From Ruminococcus sp. UBA3286 (GTDB lineage Bacteria; Bacillota; Clostridia; Oscillospirales; Ruminococcaceae): DNA of 23,537 bases. The notes under the pieces were generated by a model. The model saw only the letters and a program-made list of their open reading frames with translations, was not told where the DNA came from and did no database searches. The stretch covers positions 1 to 23,537 of the forward strand of contig DETO01000165.1 in NCBI GenBank assembly GCA_002362135.1, in the 5' to 3' direction. Position numbers and translations under genes: made by a program. This document shows positions 1 through 6,966 of the stretch, piece by piece. Numbering within the stretch: position 1 is the first letter of the stretch; every line of letters starts with the position of its first letter.

Positions 1-54
1 TTATAACATATTTTCCCCGATTTGTCAATCAAAATTCCAATTTAAATCATTTAT

Positions 55-98
55 TTTATAACAAAGTAAACGCTATTGCAAATCGAGCAACAGCGTTT
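55..98 (-). terminator. Intrinsic terminator of the succinate operon
   Basis: On the minus strand, about 12 bases after the permease stop codon, a 12-bp stem with one G-U pair (AAACGCTGTTGC against GCAATAGCGTTT, positions 68-98) closes a 7-base loop. A T-rich run (ACTTTGTTATAAAAT) follows. Placement and shape fit a Rho-independent terminator ending the long operon. Positions 1-54 are AT-rich and show no gene. Confidence 0.8.
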
Positions 99-110
99 AA
101 TATAAAAATA

Positions 111-1355
111 TTACTTAAATATCATTATCATAAACTGCGATACAAGAACGATCGAGATCAAAGCAACCGGATAAGTTGCGGCATATGCCGAAGCAACGTC
201 CTCCGTTCCGGCTGTGCTGATAAGCGTACCGAGCGCAGGTGTGGAAGTCATTCCTCCTGTGATAGAACCGAGATTGTTAAGCAAGCTGAGTTTCAGCACG
301 TATTTCGCAAAAACAAAACCGAGAATCATCGGAACAAGCGTCATGATAATTCCGTAGATGAAGTAGATAGGCTCAAAGTATTCAACAAATTTCGCGCCGC
401 CTGAAACGCCCGCGCCGATAAGGAACATCATAAGTCCAAATTCGCGGAACACCTTTAGCGTAGAATCCTTTGGCATAATGTTGATCTTGCCGATTCTGCC
501 AAAATGCCCCATAACGAGAGAAGAAAGCAGGCAGCCGCCCGTAGTTGAGAGGGAGAAATTGCCGAATTTAAACGAGCCGATCAGAATTCCGATCACGGCA
601 GCCGCCGCAAAAGGCATGATTCCAAAGCTGTCCATCTCGATTAGTTTACCGTTATAAGTCTTTTTCTCGCTTTTGGAATCAATATTCGCAAGTTTCTTGC
701 GCTCTTCAGCCATATCGGCTTTGAGGAATTTCGGAACGAGCTGAACGAAAAATACAACGCCCAGAACGCCGAAAATATAGGCAATTCCGTAGCCGACGGA
801 AACAGCGTCTACATAATCTTTGGCAGCTTCTTTAGCGGAAGAAAATCCCGGAGTACTTGTCAGCGCGCCCGAGAGAATTCCCGTGAGGAGAGCCGTGAAT
901 TCTCCGCTGTCGAGATCTGTGAAATTTCTGCCCACAAGAATGCAGCCTGCGCAGGCAAGCCCACCGCTGAAAATAATTACTATCGCGAGAACAACGTATG
1001 ATTTGAAGTTTTTCTTGAAATTCCCGAAAAAATTCGGGCCAGCAATAAATCCGACGGCAGTTACAAATAAAATTAAGCCGATATTGTCAATGACTTTCAG
1101 CGCTGACGAAATAAAACTTTCAGTACCTATAACATTGCCCATTTCGTCTTTGAGATCGACCGTAAGCTGCGCGGCGAGTTCGGGGTAAAAAAGGCAGCCG
1201 TAAAGCAACGCCACAAGGAATACGCCGGCAGTGCCGAGAGAAATTCCCTTTATCTCAATTCTTCCCAAAATATAGCCGACCGCGGTGATCCCCATTACCG
1301 AGAGGAGCAGAAAAACGACGGCTTTGACGGAAAAGATACCGCCAAATAATTCCAT
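111..1355 (-). CDS. AspT/YidE-family dicarboxylate or amino-acid exchanger, probable succinate exporter
   Basis: A polytopic membrane protein of 414 residues. Two homologous hydrophobic halves each carry the family's glycine/threonine/proline signature: GALTSTPGFSSA near residues 163-174 and GGMTSTPALGTL near 367-378. This internal duplication is typical of the aspartate:alanine exchanger family, which includes AspT and the Corynebacterium succinate exporter SucE. The central cytosolic loop (about residues 208-242) is short and polar, and the paired TrkA_C domains found in many members are absent. The ATG at 1355 has AAAGAG 8 bases upstream; a GTG three codons earlier would overlap that site. 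Last gene of the operon, directly after fumarate reductase, so succinate or a C4-dicarboxylate is the likely substrate. Family call is firm; substrate is inference. Confidence 0.85.
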   Translation of the reverse strand: MELFGGIFSVKAVVFLLLSVMGITAVGYILGRIEIKGISLGTAGVFLVALLYGCLFYPELAAQLTVDLKDEMGNVIGTESFISSALKVIDNIGLILFVTAVGFIAGPNFFGNFKKNFKSYVVLAIVIIFSGGLACAGCILVGRNFTDLDSGEFTALLTGILSGALTSTPGFSSAKEAAKDYVDAVSVGYGIAYIFGVLGVVFFVQLVPKFLKADMAEERKKLANIDSKSEKKTYNGKLIEMDSFGIMPFAAAAVIGILIGSFKFGNFSLSTTGGCLLSSLVMGHFGRIGKINIMPKDSTLKVFREFGLMMFLIGAGVSGGAKFVEYFEPIYFIYGIIMTLVPMILGFVFAKYVLKLSLLNNLGSITGGMTSTPALGTLISTAGTEDVASAYAATYPVALISIVLVSQFMIMIFK

Positions 1356-1384
1356 TTTTATCACTCTTTCTTATACAAATTTCA

Positions 1385-1406
1385 GGGACGTCCTTTGCGA
1401 CGTCCC
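1385..1406 (-). other. Intercistronic stem-loop between frdA and the permease gene
   Basis: A perfect 8-bp inverted repeat (GGGACGTC / GACGTCCC) with a 6-base loop lies 16 bases after the frdA stop codon. The minus-strand sequence after it (TGAAATTTG) has no real T-run, so it is a poor terminator. A processing or mRNA-stabilising hairpin, or a partial terminator lowering permease expression relative to frdA, fits better. Confidence 0.6.
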
Positions 1407-1422
1407 CGGAAAATATTTAAAA

Positions 1423-3021
1423 TTACTTTCTTGCATAGTGAGGAAGCAGCATCGGCGAAGCTGTATCGCTTGAAATTCCTGCTTCTGCAAGTTCCTTGTT
1501 GAACTTCTCAATGTGTTCAAGAGTCAACTTTTCGGGAACTGCACTCTCCTTAGCTTTTGCAGCTGCGTTTTTACCTGCGTCACGACCGAATACGATAACG
1601 TCGAGAAGCGAATTGCCCATAAGACGGTTTCTGCCGTGGATTCCTCCTGCAACCTCGCCTGCCGCGTAAAGATTTTCAACATCGGTAGAGCAGTCGACGC
1701 TGATATTCAGACCGCCGTTCTGATAGTGAAGCGTAGGATAAACGAGAATAGGCTCTTTGCGGATATCGATTCCGTACTTGCCGAACATACGCATCATTGC
1801 AGGAATTCTCTTTTCGATCGTGCCTTCGCCGTGCTTATATTCGATCATCGGCGTATCGAGCCATACAGCCTTGCCAAGAGGAGTTTCAACTCCCTTGTTT
1901 CTTTCGGTACATTCGCGAATGATAGAAGCTGCGGTAACGTCGCGAGTTTCAAGAGGGTGCATGAAAACTTCGCCGTCGATATTTACGAGTTTTGCGCCCA
2001 GCGAGCGTACTTTCTCGGTAACGAGCGCGCCGAATATCTGCTCCGGATAGCCTGTACCTGTCGGATGATACTGGAGCGTATCGGCATAGAGAAGTCTTGC
2101 ACCGACTCTATAGCCGAGGATAAGACCGTCAGCCGTTGCGCCATAGTGGTTGGAAGTCGGGAAACCCTGATAATGAAGTCTTCCTGCGCCGCCTGTAGCG
2201 ATAATAACTGTCTTTGCGCGAGCAACGAGAAGTTCCTTCGTCTCCATATTCATGAGAACCGCGCCTGCCGCTTTACCGTTTTCGTCGAGGATAATTTCAA
2301 TAGCAGCCGTGAAATCGATAACCGGAATTCCCCTGTTCAGCACTTCGTCGCGAAGTGTACGCATGATCTCTGCGCCGGAGTAATCCTTGGCAGCGTGCAT
2401 ACGCTTCCGTGAAGTACCGCCGCCGTGAGTTGTAACCATCGTTCCGTCGGCTTCTTTATCAAATTCAACGCCCAGCTTATTGAGCCATTGAATAGCTTCG
2501 GGAGCTTTTGTAACGAGATTCTTGACCAGTTCGGGCTTCGCAGCGAAATGACCGCCTCCGAAAGCGTCGATATAGTGGATAGCAGGCGAATCGTTGGGCT
2601 TATCGGCAGCCTGAATTCCGCCTTCAGCCATCATTGTATTTGCGTCGCCGATGCGAAGCTTGGTAACGATCATTGCCTTTACGCCTGCTTCATCAGCCTC
2701 GATAGCCGCGGAAGCTCCTGCGCCGCCGCCGCCGATTATCAGAACGTCCGTATCATAATCTGGAGCGGTCAGATCAACGTCCGCCGCCGAAATTCGGCTT
2801 TTGCCCTGCAATAATTCAGCAAGCTGAGTGGGAACTTTCTCGCCCTTGTTTACGCCTGCGGAAAGAACTGTAAATTCGTCCTGCTTATAGTCGGGGTGAA
2901 AGGTTGCAAGAAGCGTATCCTTTTCTTCAGCTGTCATTCTTCTTGGCTCTAATTCGGCATTTGCGGCTCTCTTTTCCGCAACTGCCTTTGCAAGCTCATT
3001 AAGTTTATCGATCTTGTACAT
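1423..3021 (-). CDS. frdA: Soluble fumarate reductase flavoprotein subunit (FrdA/TfrA-like)
   Basis: 532 residues of the succinate dehydrogenase/fumarate reductase flavoprotein family; reduces fumarate to succinate at FAD. The dinucleotide fold begins at about residue 92 (IIGGGGAG, 95-102). Residues matching the known catalytic set are present: H319 (QYHPTG), R360 (ETRDVTAAS), H432 (LHYQNGG) and R466 (HGRNRL). The position of the histidine that binds FAD covalently in E. coli FrdA is Asn128 (ANTMMAEGG), so FAD should be non-covalent, as in thiol:fumarate reductase TfrA. An N-terminal extension of about 85 residues precedes the FAD domain and the C-terminus is short. The ATG at 3021 has AAGGAGGAG upstream; frdB ends 12 bases before. 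No membrane-anchor gene follows. L-aspartate oxidase is the main alternative, but the adjacent frdB argues against it. Confidence 0.9.
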   Translation of the reverse strand: MYKIDKLNELAKAVAEKRAANAELEPRRMTAEEKDTLLATFHPDYKQDEFTVLSAGVNKGEKVPTQLAELLQGKSRISAADVDLTAPDYDTDVLIIGGGGAGASAAIEADEAGVKAMIVTKLRIGDANTMMAEGGIQAADKPNDSPAIHYIDAFGGGHFAAKPELVKNLVTKAPEAIQWLNKLGVEFDKEADGTMVTTHGGGTSRKRMHAAKDYSGAEIMRTLRDEVLNRGIPVIDFTAAIEIILDENGKAAGAVLMNMETKELLVARAKTVIIATGGAGRLHYQGFPTSNHYGATADGLILGYRVGARLLYADTLQYHPTGTGYPEQIFGALVTEKVRSLGAKLVNIDGEVFMHPLETRDVTAASIIRECTERNKGVETPLGKAVWLDTPMIEYKHGEGTIEKRIPAMMRMFGKYGIDIRKEPILVYPTLHYQNGGLNISVDCSTDVENLYAAGEVAGGIHGRNRLMGNSLLDVIVFGRDAGKNAAAKAKESAVPEKLTLEHIEKFNKELAEAGISSDTASPMLLPHYARK

Positions 3022-3033
3022 CTCCGCTCCTCC

Positions 3034-3708
3034 TTACTTCTCGATCTCACGGGTGTTGTATAACTCTTTGATCTCTTCGATCGGCTTCTGCATGAGATCC
3101 TCGATAAGGGACTCAAATTTACCCTCGTTGATCTCATTTACACGATCTGCAAGATGTCCGCATTCCGGTGCGATATACTTACCATTGAGACGACGCGCAA
3201 GCATTGCGACCTGCGGATGTGAAATACCTGCGGGACAGCGTGAAGAACATACGCCGCACATTACGCAGTCAAAGCTTTCCTCTGCGCACTTTGCATATTC
3301 GCCGCGCTGAGCGTACGCGATATACTGCATAACGTTAAGTTCCTGAGTACAAGCTTTTGTGCAGGCGTTACAGCCGATGCAGGCGTAGATTTCGGGATAA
3401 AGCTGCATCATGATCTGCTCTGTGGGCTTGATGTTTTCGATGTTGTAAACCTGTTTTACAAGCGGGAAGAAAGGCAGCGTAGCAACGTACATTCCCTCCT
3501 GAACCTCGGTCTGACAAGCGAGACAGGCGTGAAGTTCCTGCTTATCCTTGATTCTGTAGATCGTAGCGCAAGCTCCGCAGAAACCGTTTCGGCAGCCGCA
3601 GCCGCGAACCAGTTCATAGCCTGCATATTCCATAGCCGTCATGATCGTAAGACCTGCCGGTACAGTATATTTCTTGCCGAATAAATAAACATTTACCATA
3701 TTTTCCAA
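3034..3708 (-). CDS. frdB: Fumarate reductase iron-sulfur subunit (TfrB-like, no CCG domains)
   Basis: 224 residues, carrying electrons to the flavoprotein. The N-terminal plant-ferredoxin-like domain has cysteines C37, C39, C44, C47, C62 and C65, enough for a [2Fe-2S] cluster. The C-terminal alpha-helical ferredoxin domain has two CxxCxxCxxxC motifs (C110/113/116/120 and C148/151/154/158), predicting two [4Fe-4S] clusters instead of the [4Fe-4S]+[3Fe-4S] pair of ordinary SdhB/FrdB. This matches methanogen TfrB, but the HdrB-like CCG region of TfrB is missing; a separate hdrB is in the operon. The start is a TTG at 3708, chosen because AGGAGGT lies 7 bases upstream; the next ATG (3699) is 16 bases from it. 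Follows flxA by 15 bases. Confidence 0.88.
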   Translation of the reverse strand: MENMVNVYLFGKKYTVPAGLTIMTAMEYAGYELVRGCGCRNGFCGACATIYRIKDKQELHACLACQTEVQEGMYVATLPFFPLVKQVYNIENIKPTEQIMMQLYPEIYACIGCNACTKACTQELNVMQYIAYAQRGEYAKCAEESFDCVMCGVCSSRCPAGISHPQVAMLARRLNGKYIAPECGHLADRVNEINEGKFESLIEDLMQKPIEEIKELYNTREIEK

Positions 3709-3715
3709 AGAAATT

Positions 3716-3722
3716 ACCTCCT
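3716..3722 (-). promoter_or_regulatory. Ribosome-binding site deciding the TTG start of frdB
   Basis: The minus-strand sequence AGGAGGT is a full Shine-Dalgarno match, placed 7 bases before the TTG at 3708. It is too far (16 bases) from the first ATG, which supports the unusual TTG start. Confidence 0.7.
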
Positions 3723-3723
3723 A

Positions 3724-4551
3724 TCAATATTCGTCGGGCAGCTCGTCAAGCTGATCGAATCTGAATACGGGCCCGTCCTTGCAGACGTATTTATTACCGA
3801 TATTGCATCGTCCGCACTTGCCTACGCCGCATTTCATGCGAAGTTCCATAGTCGTGTAGACCTGAGTTTCGGTAAATCCGAGTTCTTTCAGTCCTGCGAG
3901 GGTAAACTTGATCATAATAGGCGGCCCGCAGACCAGAACGGTTTTATTTGTGGACGGATTCAGTTCTTTAACGTAATTCGGAACGAAACCAACATGACCG
4001 TCCCAGTCGTCCTGCGGATTATCGATAGTCAGATTCACCTGAATATTCGGATCGGCAGTCCATTCGTCGATGATCTCCTGATAATCAACGAGATCGTCCT
4101 TTGAACGTGAGCCGTAAACTATCTGAACATCGCCGTAATTCGCCCTGTTGTCGCGAACGTAATTTATAACGGAACGGAGCGGAGCAAGACCGATTCCGCC
4201 TGCTATGAAGAGGAGATCTTTGCCTTTGAGATCGGTTTCGACGGGGAAGTAATTTCCGTAAGGGCCACGGATCGTGATCTGCTGACCAACGTCCATAGCA
4301 TGAAGCCATGTTGTAAGGCAACCGCATTTTTTGATGCTGAACTCCATAAATTCTTTATTAGTCGGCGAGGACGTAATGGAAAACATACCCTCTCCAACTC
4401 CGGGGATAGAGAGCATTGCGCATTGACCGGGCATATGCTCAAAAACCTTTCCGCCGTCAAGAGCGTTGACTCTGAACGTTTTTACGTCGGGAGTATCCTG
4501 ACGTATATCTGTAACAACGCCGATCAGCGGTATTAAAGTATCATTATTCAT
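3724..4551 (-). CDS. flxA: FlxA-like NAD(P)H-oxidising flavoprotein of the Flx-Hdr complex
   Basis: 275 residues of the ferredoxin-NADP+ reductase fold, similar to hydrogenase gamma/PyrK-type proteins. FAD-binding segment FSITSSP (57-63); nucleotide-binding segments AGGIGLAPL (117-125) and CGPPIM (208-213); C-terminal [2Fe-2S] cysteines C241, C246, C249 and C257. Known role of the family: it is the NAD(H) entry point of FlxABCD, passing electrons to FlxD. The start is one of two adjacent ATGs (4554 or 4551) overlapping the flxB stop in ATGATGA. GGAGG sits 7 bases from the second, which I chose. An in-frame upstream ATG at 4617 would overlap flxB by about 65 bases and is less likely. NADH as donor is inferred from the family. 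Confidence 0.88.
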   Translation of the reverse strand: MNNDTLIPLIGVVTDIRQDTPDVKTFRVNALDGGKVFEHMPGQCAMLSIPGVGEGMFSITSSPTNKEFMEFSIKKCGCLTTWLHAMDVGQQITIRGPYGNYFPVETDLKGKDLLFIAGGIGLAPLRSVINYVRDNRANYGDVQIVYGSRSKDDLVDYQEIIDEWTADPNIQVNLTIDNPQDDWDGHVGFVPNYVKELNPSTNKTVLVCGPPIMIKFTLAGLKELGFTETQVYTTMELRMKCGVGKCGRCNIGNKYVCKDGPVFRFDQLDELPDEY

Positions 4552-5570
4552 CATTTTACCTCCAGCGCTTTCATTACCTTGACGATATTCATGGATATAG
4601 GGCATTTCGACAGACATCTTCCGCAGCCTACGCAGCCGAATTCGCCGTCGTTGTTTGCAGGAAAATAAACCAGCTTATGCATAAAACGCTGACGGAATCT
4701 TTCCAGCTGAGAAGTTCTTGGATTGCCGTGAGCCATTTTCGTGAAATCGGAATACATACACGAATCCCAGCAGCGAAAACGCTTGATTTCTCTGCCCGTG
4801 TTGAAATCGCGGATATCGTAGCACTGGCAGGTCGGACATACAAAAGTACACGTTCCGCAGCCAATGCAGGCTTCCGAAAGATCAGCCCATTTATCAGAAT
4901 CAAAAAGTTCGTTAAGCTTATCGCCGCCGAAGGAATCTGTTGAAAGATTCGCAAGGGGCAGTTTTTTCATGATATTTCTTGCATTTTCCTGAACCTCGGC
5001 AAGCTTTGAAGCGTCGCCCTCTTCGAGCATATCGGATATAGATTCGACGAACTTCGTACCTTTTTCTGTGCGGTCGAGGAAGAAATAATTTTCGCCGTCA
5101 AAGAATACAGCGCAGTCGCCTTCGGGAACAGTCGGATCAATACCGAAAGTCGTGCAGAAGCAGGTCTCGGAAGGACGCGTACACGCCATTGTGACGACCG
5201 TGCCGTGATCGCGGCGGTTTTTATAGAAACTGTCAACAGGCTCGCTGAGGAAAACCTTATCGAGAATGCCAAAGCTTCTCGCATCGCAGGCGCGAACGCC
5301 GAAAATAACGAAATCCTCGGATTCTTCGCGGATATCCTTAACTTCGATATTCTTGCCGTTCATCTTAAAATCGGCAAGATTTTCCGTCTGAGGAAAGAAG
5401 AAATCCTTTGCGCTGCGGATAGTATTGAGCGAAGCCGAAAGTTTCATGCCGCTTTCGTATTTTTTGAATTCGGCAGCATTAGGTTCACGGTCAACAGGGA
5501 TATAAAGTGTCTGCTTTGCGGAAATGGCGTCAAAGAGATCGTTTAATTTTGCAGCGGAAATTTTAAGCAT
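4551..5570 (-). CDS. flxB: FlxB-like 4Fe-4S dicluster protein (AsrA/hydrogenase-beta type)
   Basis: 339 residues. The N-terminal 200 residues resemble the AsrA/hydrogenase beta family and have extra cysteines (C95, C130, C137, C139). Two [4Fe-4S] motifs follow: C235/238/241/245 and C313/316/319/323. Between them lie further conserved-looking cysteines C248, C250, C267 and C271 (CPTCQC and CWDSC). Paralogue of the gene just upstream. The ATG at 5570 overlaps the flxC stop by one base (TAATG) with AGGGGAG upstream, implying translational coupling. Role by family and context: electron-transfer subunit between FlxA and FlxD/HdrA. The letters B and C could be exchanged relative to the Desulfovibrio nomenclature; I assign them by order only. 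Confidence 0.8.
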   Translation of the reverse strand: MLKISAAKLNDLFDAISAKQTLYIPVDREPNAAEFKKYESGMKLSASLNTIRSAKDFFFPQTENLADFKMNGKNIEVKDIREESEDFVIFGVRACDARSFGILDKVFLSEPVDSFYKNRRDHGTVVTMACTRPSETCFCTTFGIDPTVPEGDCAVFFDGENYFFLDRTEKGTKFVESISDMLEEGDASKLAEVQENARNIMKKLPLANLSTDSFGGDKLNELFDSDKWADLSEACIGCGTCTFVCPTCQCYDIRDFNTGREIKRFRCWDSCMYSDFTKMAHGNPRTSQLERFRQRFMHKLVYFPANNDGEFGCVGCGRCLSKCPISMNIVKVMKALEVK

Positions 5571-6541
5571 TATTCAACTCCCCTTTCATGAACTATTGAC
5601 GGCTCGCAGTCGTCCGTGCTGTAATCGTTAAGGGGCGCTCTTGAAGTCGTGTCAGCGCCTGCCTGATACTCGCCGTAGAGACTGTTGATATCCTTGATAA
5701 ACTTCCTGTTGAGGAGGTGAAGCGGAATATTCTGCGGACATACGCGCGAACATTCGCCGCAGTCGGTACATCTTCCGGCAACGTGGAATGCGCGGATAAT
5801 GTGGAACATATTCTCCTCAAAACTGTCGGCAGCAGCCTTATTATCGATACCCGACTTCGGGTTGTCGAATACGCAGTTTTCGCAGGTGCAGGCAGGACAA
5901 ACGTTACGGCAGGCATTGCAGCGAATGCACTTGGAAAGCTGATCTCTCCAGAAGTCGTAGCGTTCCTGAGCCGTCATATTCTCAAGCTTTTCAACCATTT
6001 CGAAGCGGTTAGATTCTAGAACATCGCCGTCCTCACCTATTAATTCATCGAAAACAACGTGTTTTTTGCTCTTGCAGTTTTCGCATTTTCCGCTTATCGC
6101 CTCGTAGTAAGGCATTGTTTCCGTGCCGTAGATCGTCTCGATCTTCAGCGTGTAATCTTCGTTTTTAACGCTGAGGATTCCCGAAATTTCCTTAGCCTTG
6201 ATCTTTTCAATATCTATCTTAGGACCGCCGGGGATTCCGATAACATAAACATTTTCGCGGATAATTCTGTGTTCCTTCACAAGCTGATTAAAGCTGTAGG
6301 TGTCGCAGGGCTTGAGCAGAGCAAGAATTTTGCCCTCCTTGCGCGATTCCTTGATAAGATACTTTGAAACGTTAGCCTGAGTGAGATCGTCGCATACGAA
6401 TTCGGCGTCGAGTTCCTCGGCAGTTTCAAAAACAGCAGGCGTGATATCGTAGGAGAATTCTCCCCTCTTCCAGCCCATTACGCGATTCACCGTGCCATCA
6501 GCAAGCAGTTCTTTCGCTCTTTTTATCATTGCTTCCTGCAT
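5570..6541 (-). CDS. flxC: FlxC-like 4Fe-4S dicluster protein
   Basis: 323 residues, related to F420-hydrogenase/sulfite reductase beta-type iron-sulfur proteins. CENC (C153, C156) is followed by C205/208/211/215, immediately a second cysteine group (C218, C220, C223), then C258/261/264/268. The CPACTC segment parallels CPTCQC in FlxB, showing the two are homologous. The start at 6541 has GGAGG 7 bases upstream; a later ATG (6529) has only a weak site. It overlaps flxD by 16 bases. Probable electron-transfer subunit of the Flx module; the exact path of electrons through FlxB and FlxC is not known from the sequence. Confidence 0.8.
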   Translation of the reverse strand: MQEAMIKRAKELLADGTVNRVMGWKRGEFSYDITPAVFETAEELDAEFVCDDLTQANVSKYLIKESRKEGKILALLKPCDTYSFNQLVKEHRIIRENVYVIGIPGGPKIDIEKIKAKEISGILSVKNEDYTLKIETIYGTETMPYYEAISGKCENCKSKKHVVFDELIGEDGDVLESNRFEMVEKLENMTAQERYDFWRDQLSKCIRCNACRNVCPACTCENCVFDNPKSGIDNKAAADSFEENMFHIIRAFHVAGRCTDCGECSRVCPQNIPLHLLNRKFIKDINSLYGEYQAGADTTSRAPLNDYSTDDCEPSIVHERGVE

Positions 6542-6966
6542 CGCAGATCCTCCAATCTTCTGTTAGGGCCTAATTTCTTTACATCTTCAACGAACTGATT
6601 CATAACAGCCGCAAATTTAGCTCCCTCGGCTGCGGATACCCATTCAAGACGGGTTCTGTTGCGCTCGATGCCGAGGAAATCGAGCATACTGTAAAGAAGA
6701 GTGATCCTGCGGCGCGTAAAGTAATTTCCCGAAGTGTAGTGACAGTCTCCGGGATGACAGCCACAGAGAATAACGCCGTCAGCGCCTTTCTGGAAAGCGC
6801 GGAGAATGAACATGGGATTAACTCTGCATGAGCAGGGAACTCTGATTATTTTAACATTTGACGGGTAATTCAACCTGTTCGTACCCGAAAGATCGGCTCC
6901 TGCATATGAACACCAGTTACAGCAGAATGCAACGATCACAGGTTCAAAATTTTCATTTACTTGCAT
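6526..6966 (-). CDS. flxD: FlxD/MvhD: [2Fe-2S] link between Flx and HdrA
   Basis: 146 residues of the methyl-viologen-reducing hydrogenase delta subunit family. It shows the typical cysteine set: C15/C16/C19 (FCCNWCSYAGAD), C45/C47 (PCSC), C68/C70 and C75 (LCGCHPGDC). The family protein carries a [2Fe-2S] cluster and docks onto HdrA, delivering electrons to the bifurcating flavin. The start at 6966 overlaps the end of hdrA by 10 bases and has GGAGGT inside the hdrA coding end. Pairing of this gene with hdrA is the hallmark of Hdr-type bifurcation. Confidence 0.93.
   Translation of the reverse strand: MQVNENFEPVIVAFCCNWCSYAGADLSGTNRLNYPSNVKIIRVPCSCRVNPMFILRAFQKGADGVILCGCHPGDCHYTSGNYFTRRRITLLYSMLDFLGIERNRTRLEWVSAAEGAKFAAVMNQFVEDVKKLGPNRRLEDLRCRKQ

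Noticed and set aside
1513..2412. Long open frame on the plus strand opposite frdA
   Set aside because: No ribosome-binding site, no recognisable domain, cysteine- and arginine-rich shadow of a well-supported gene on the other strand.
1423..3021. L-aspartate oxidase (nadB)
   Set aside because: The non-covalent FAD motif is compatible, but an iron-sulfur subunit gene lies directly upstream and no nadA or nadC is nearby.
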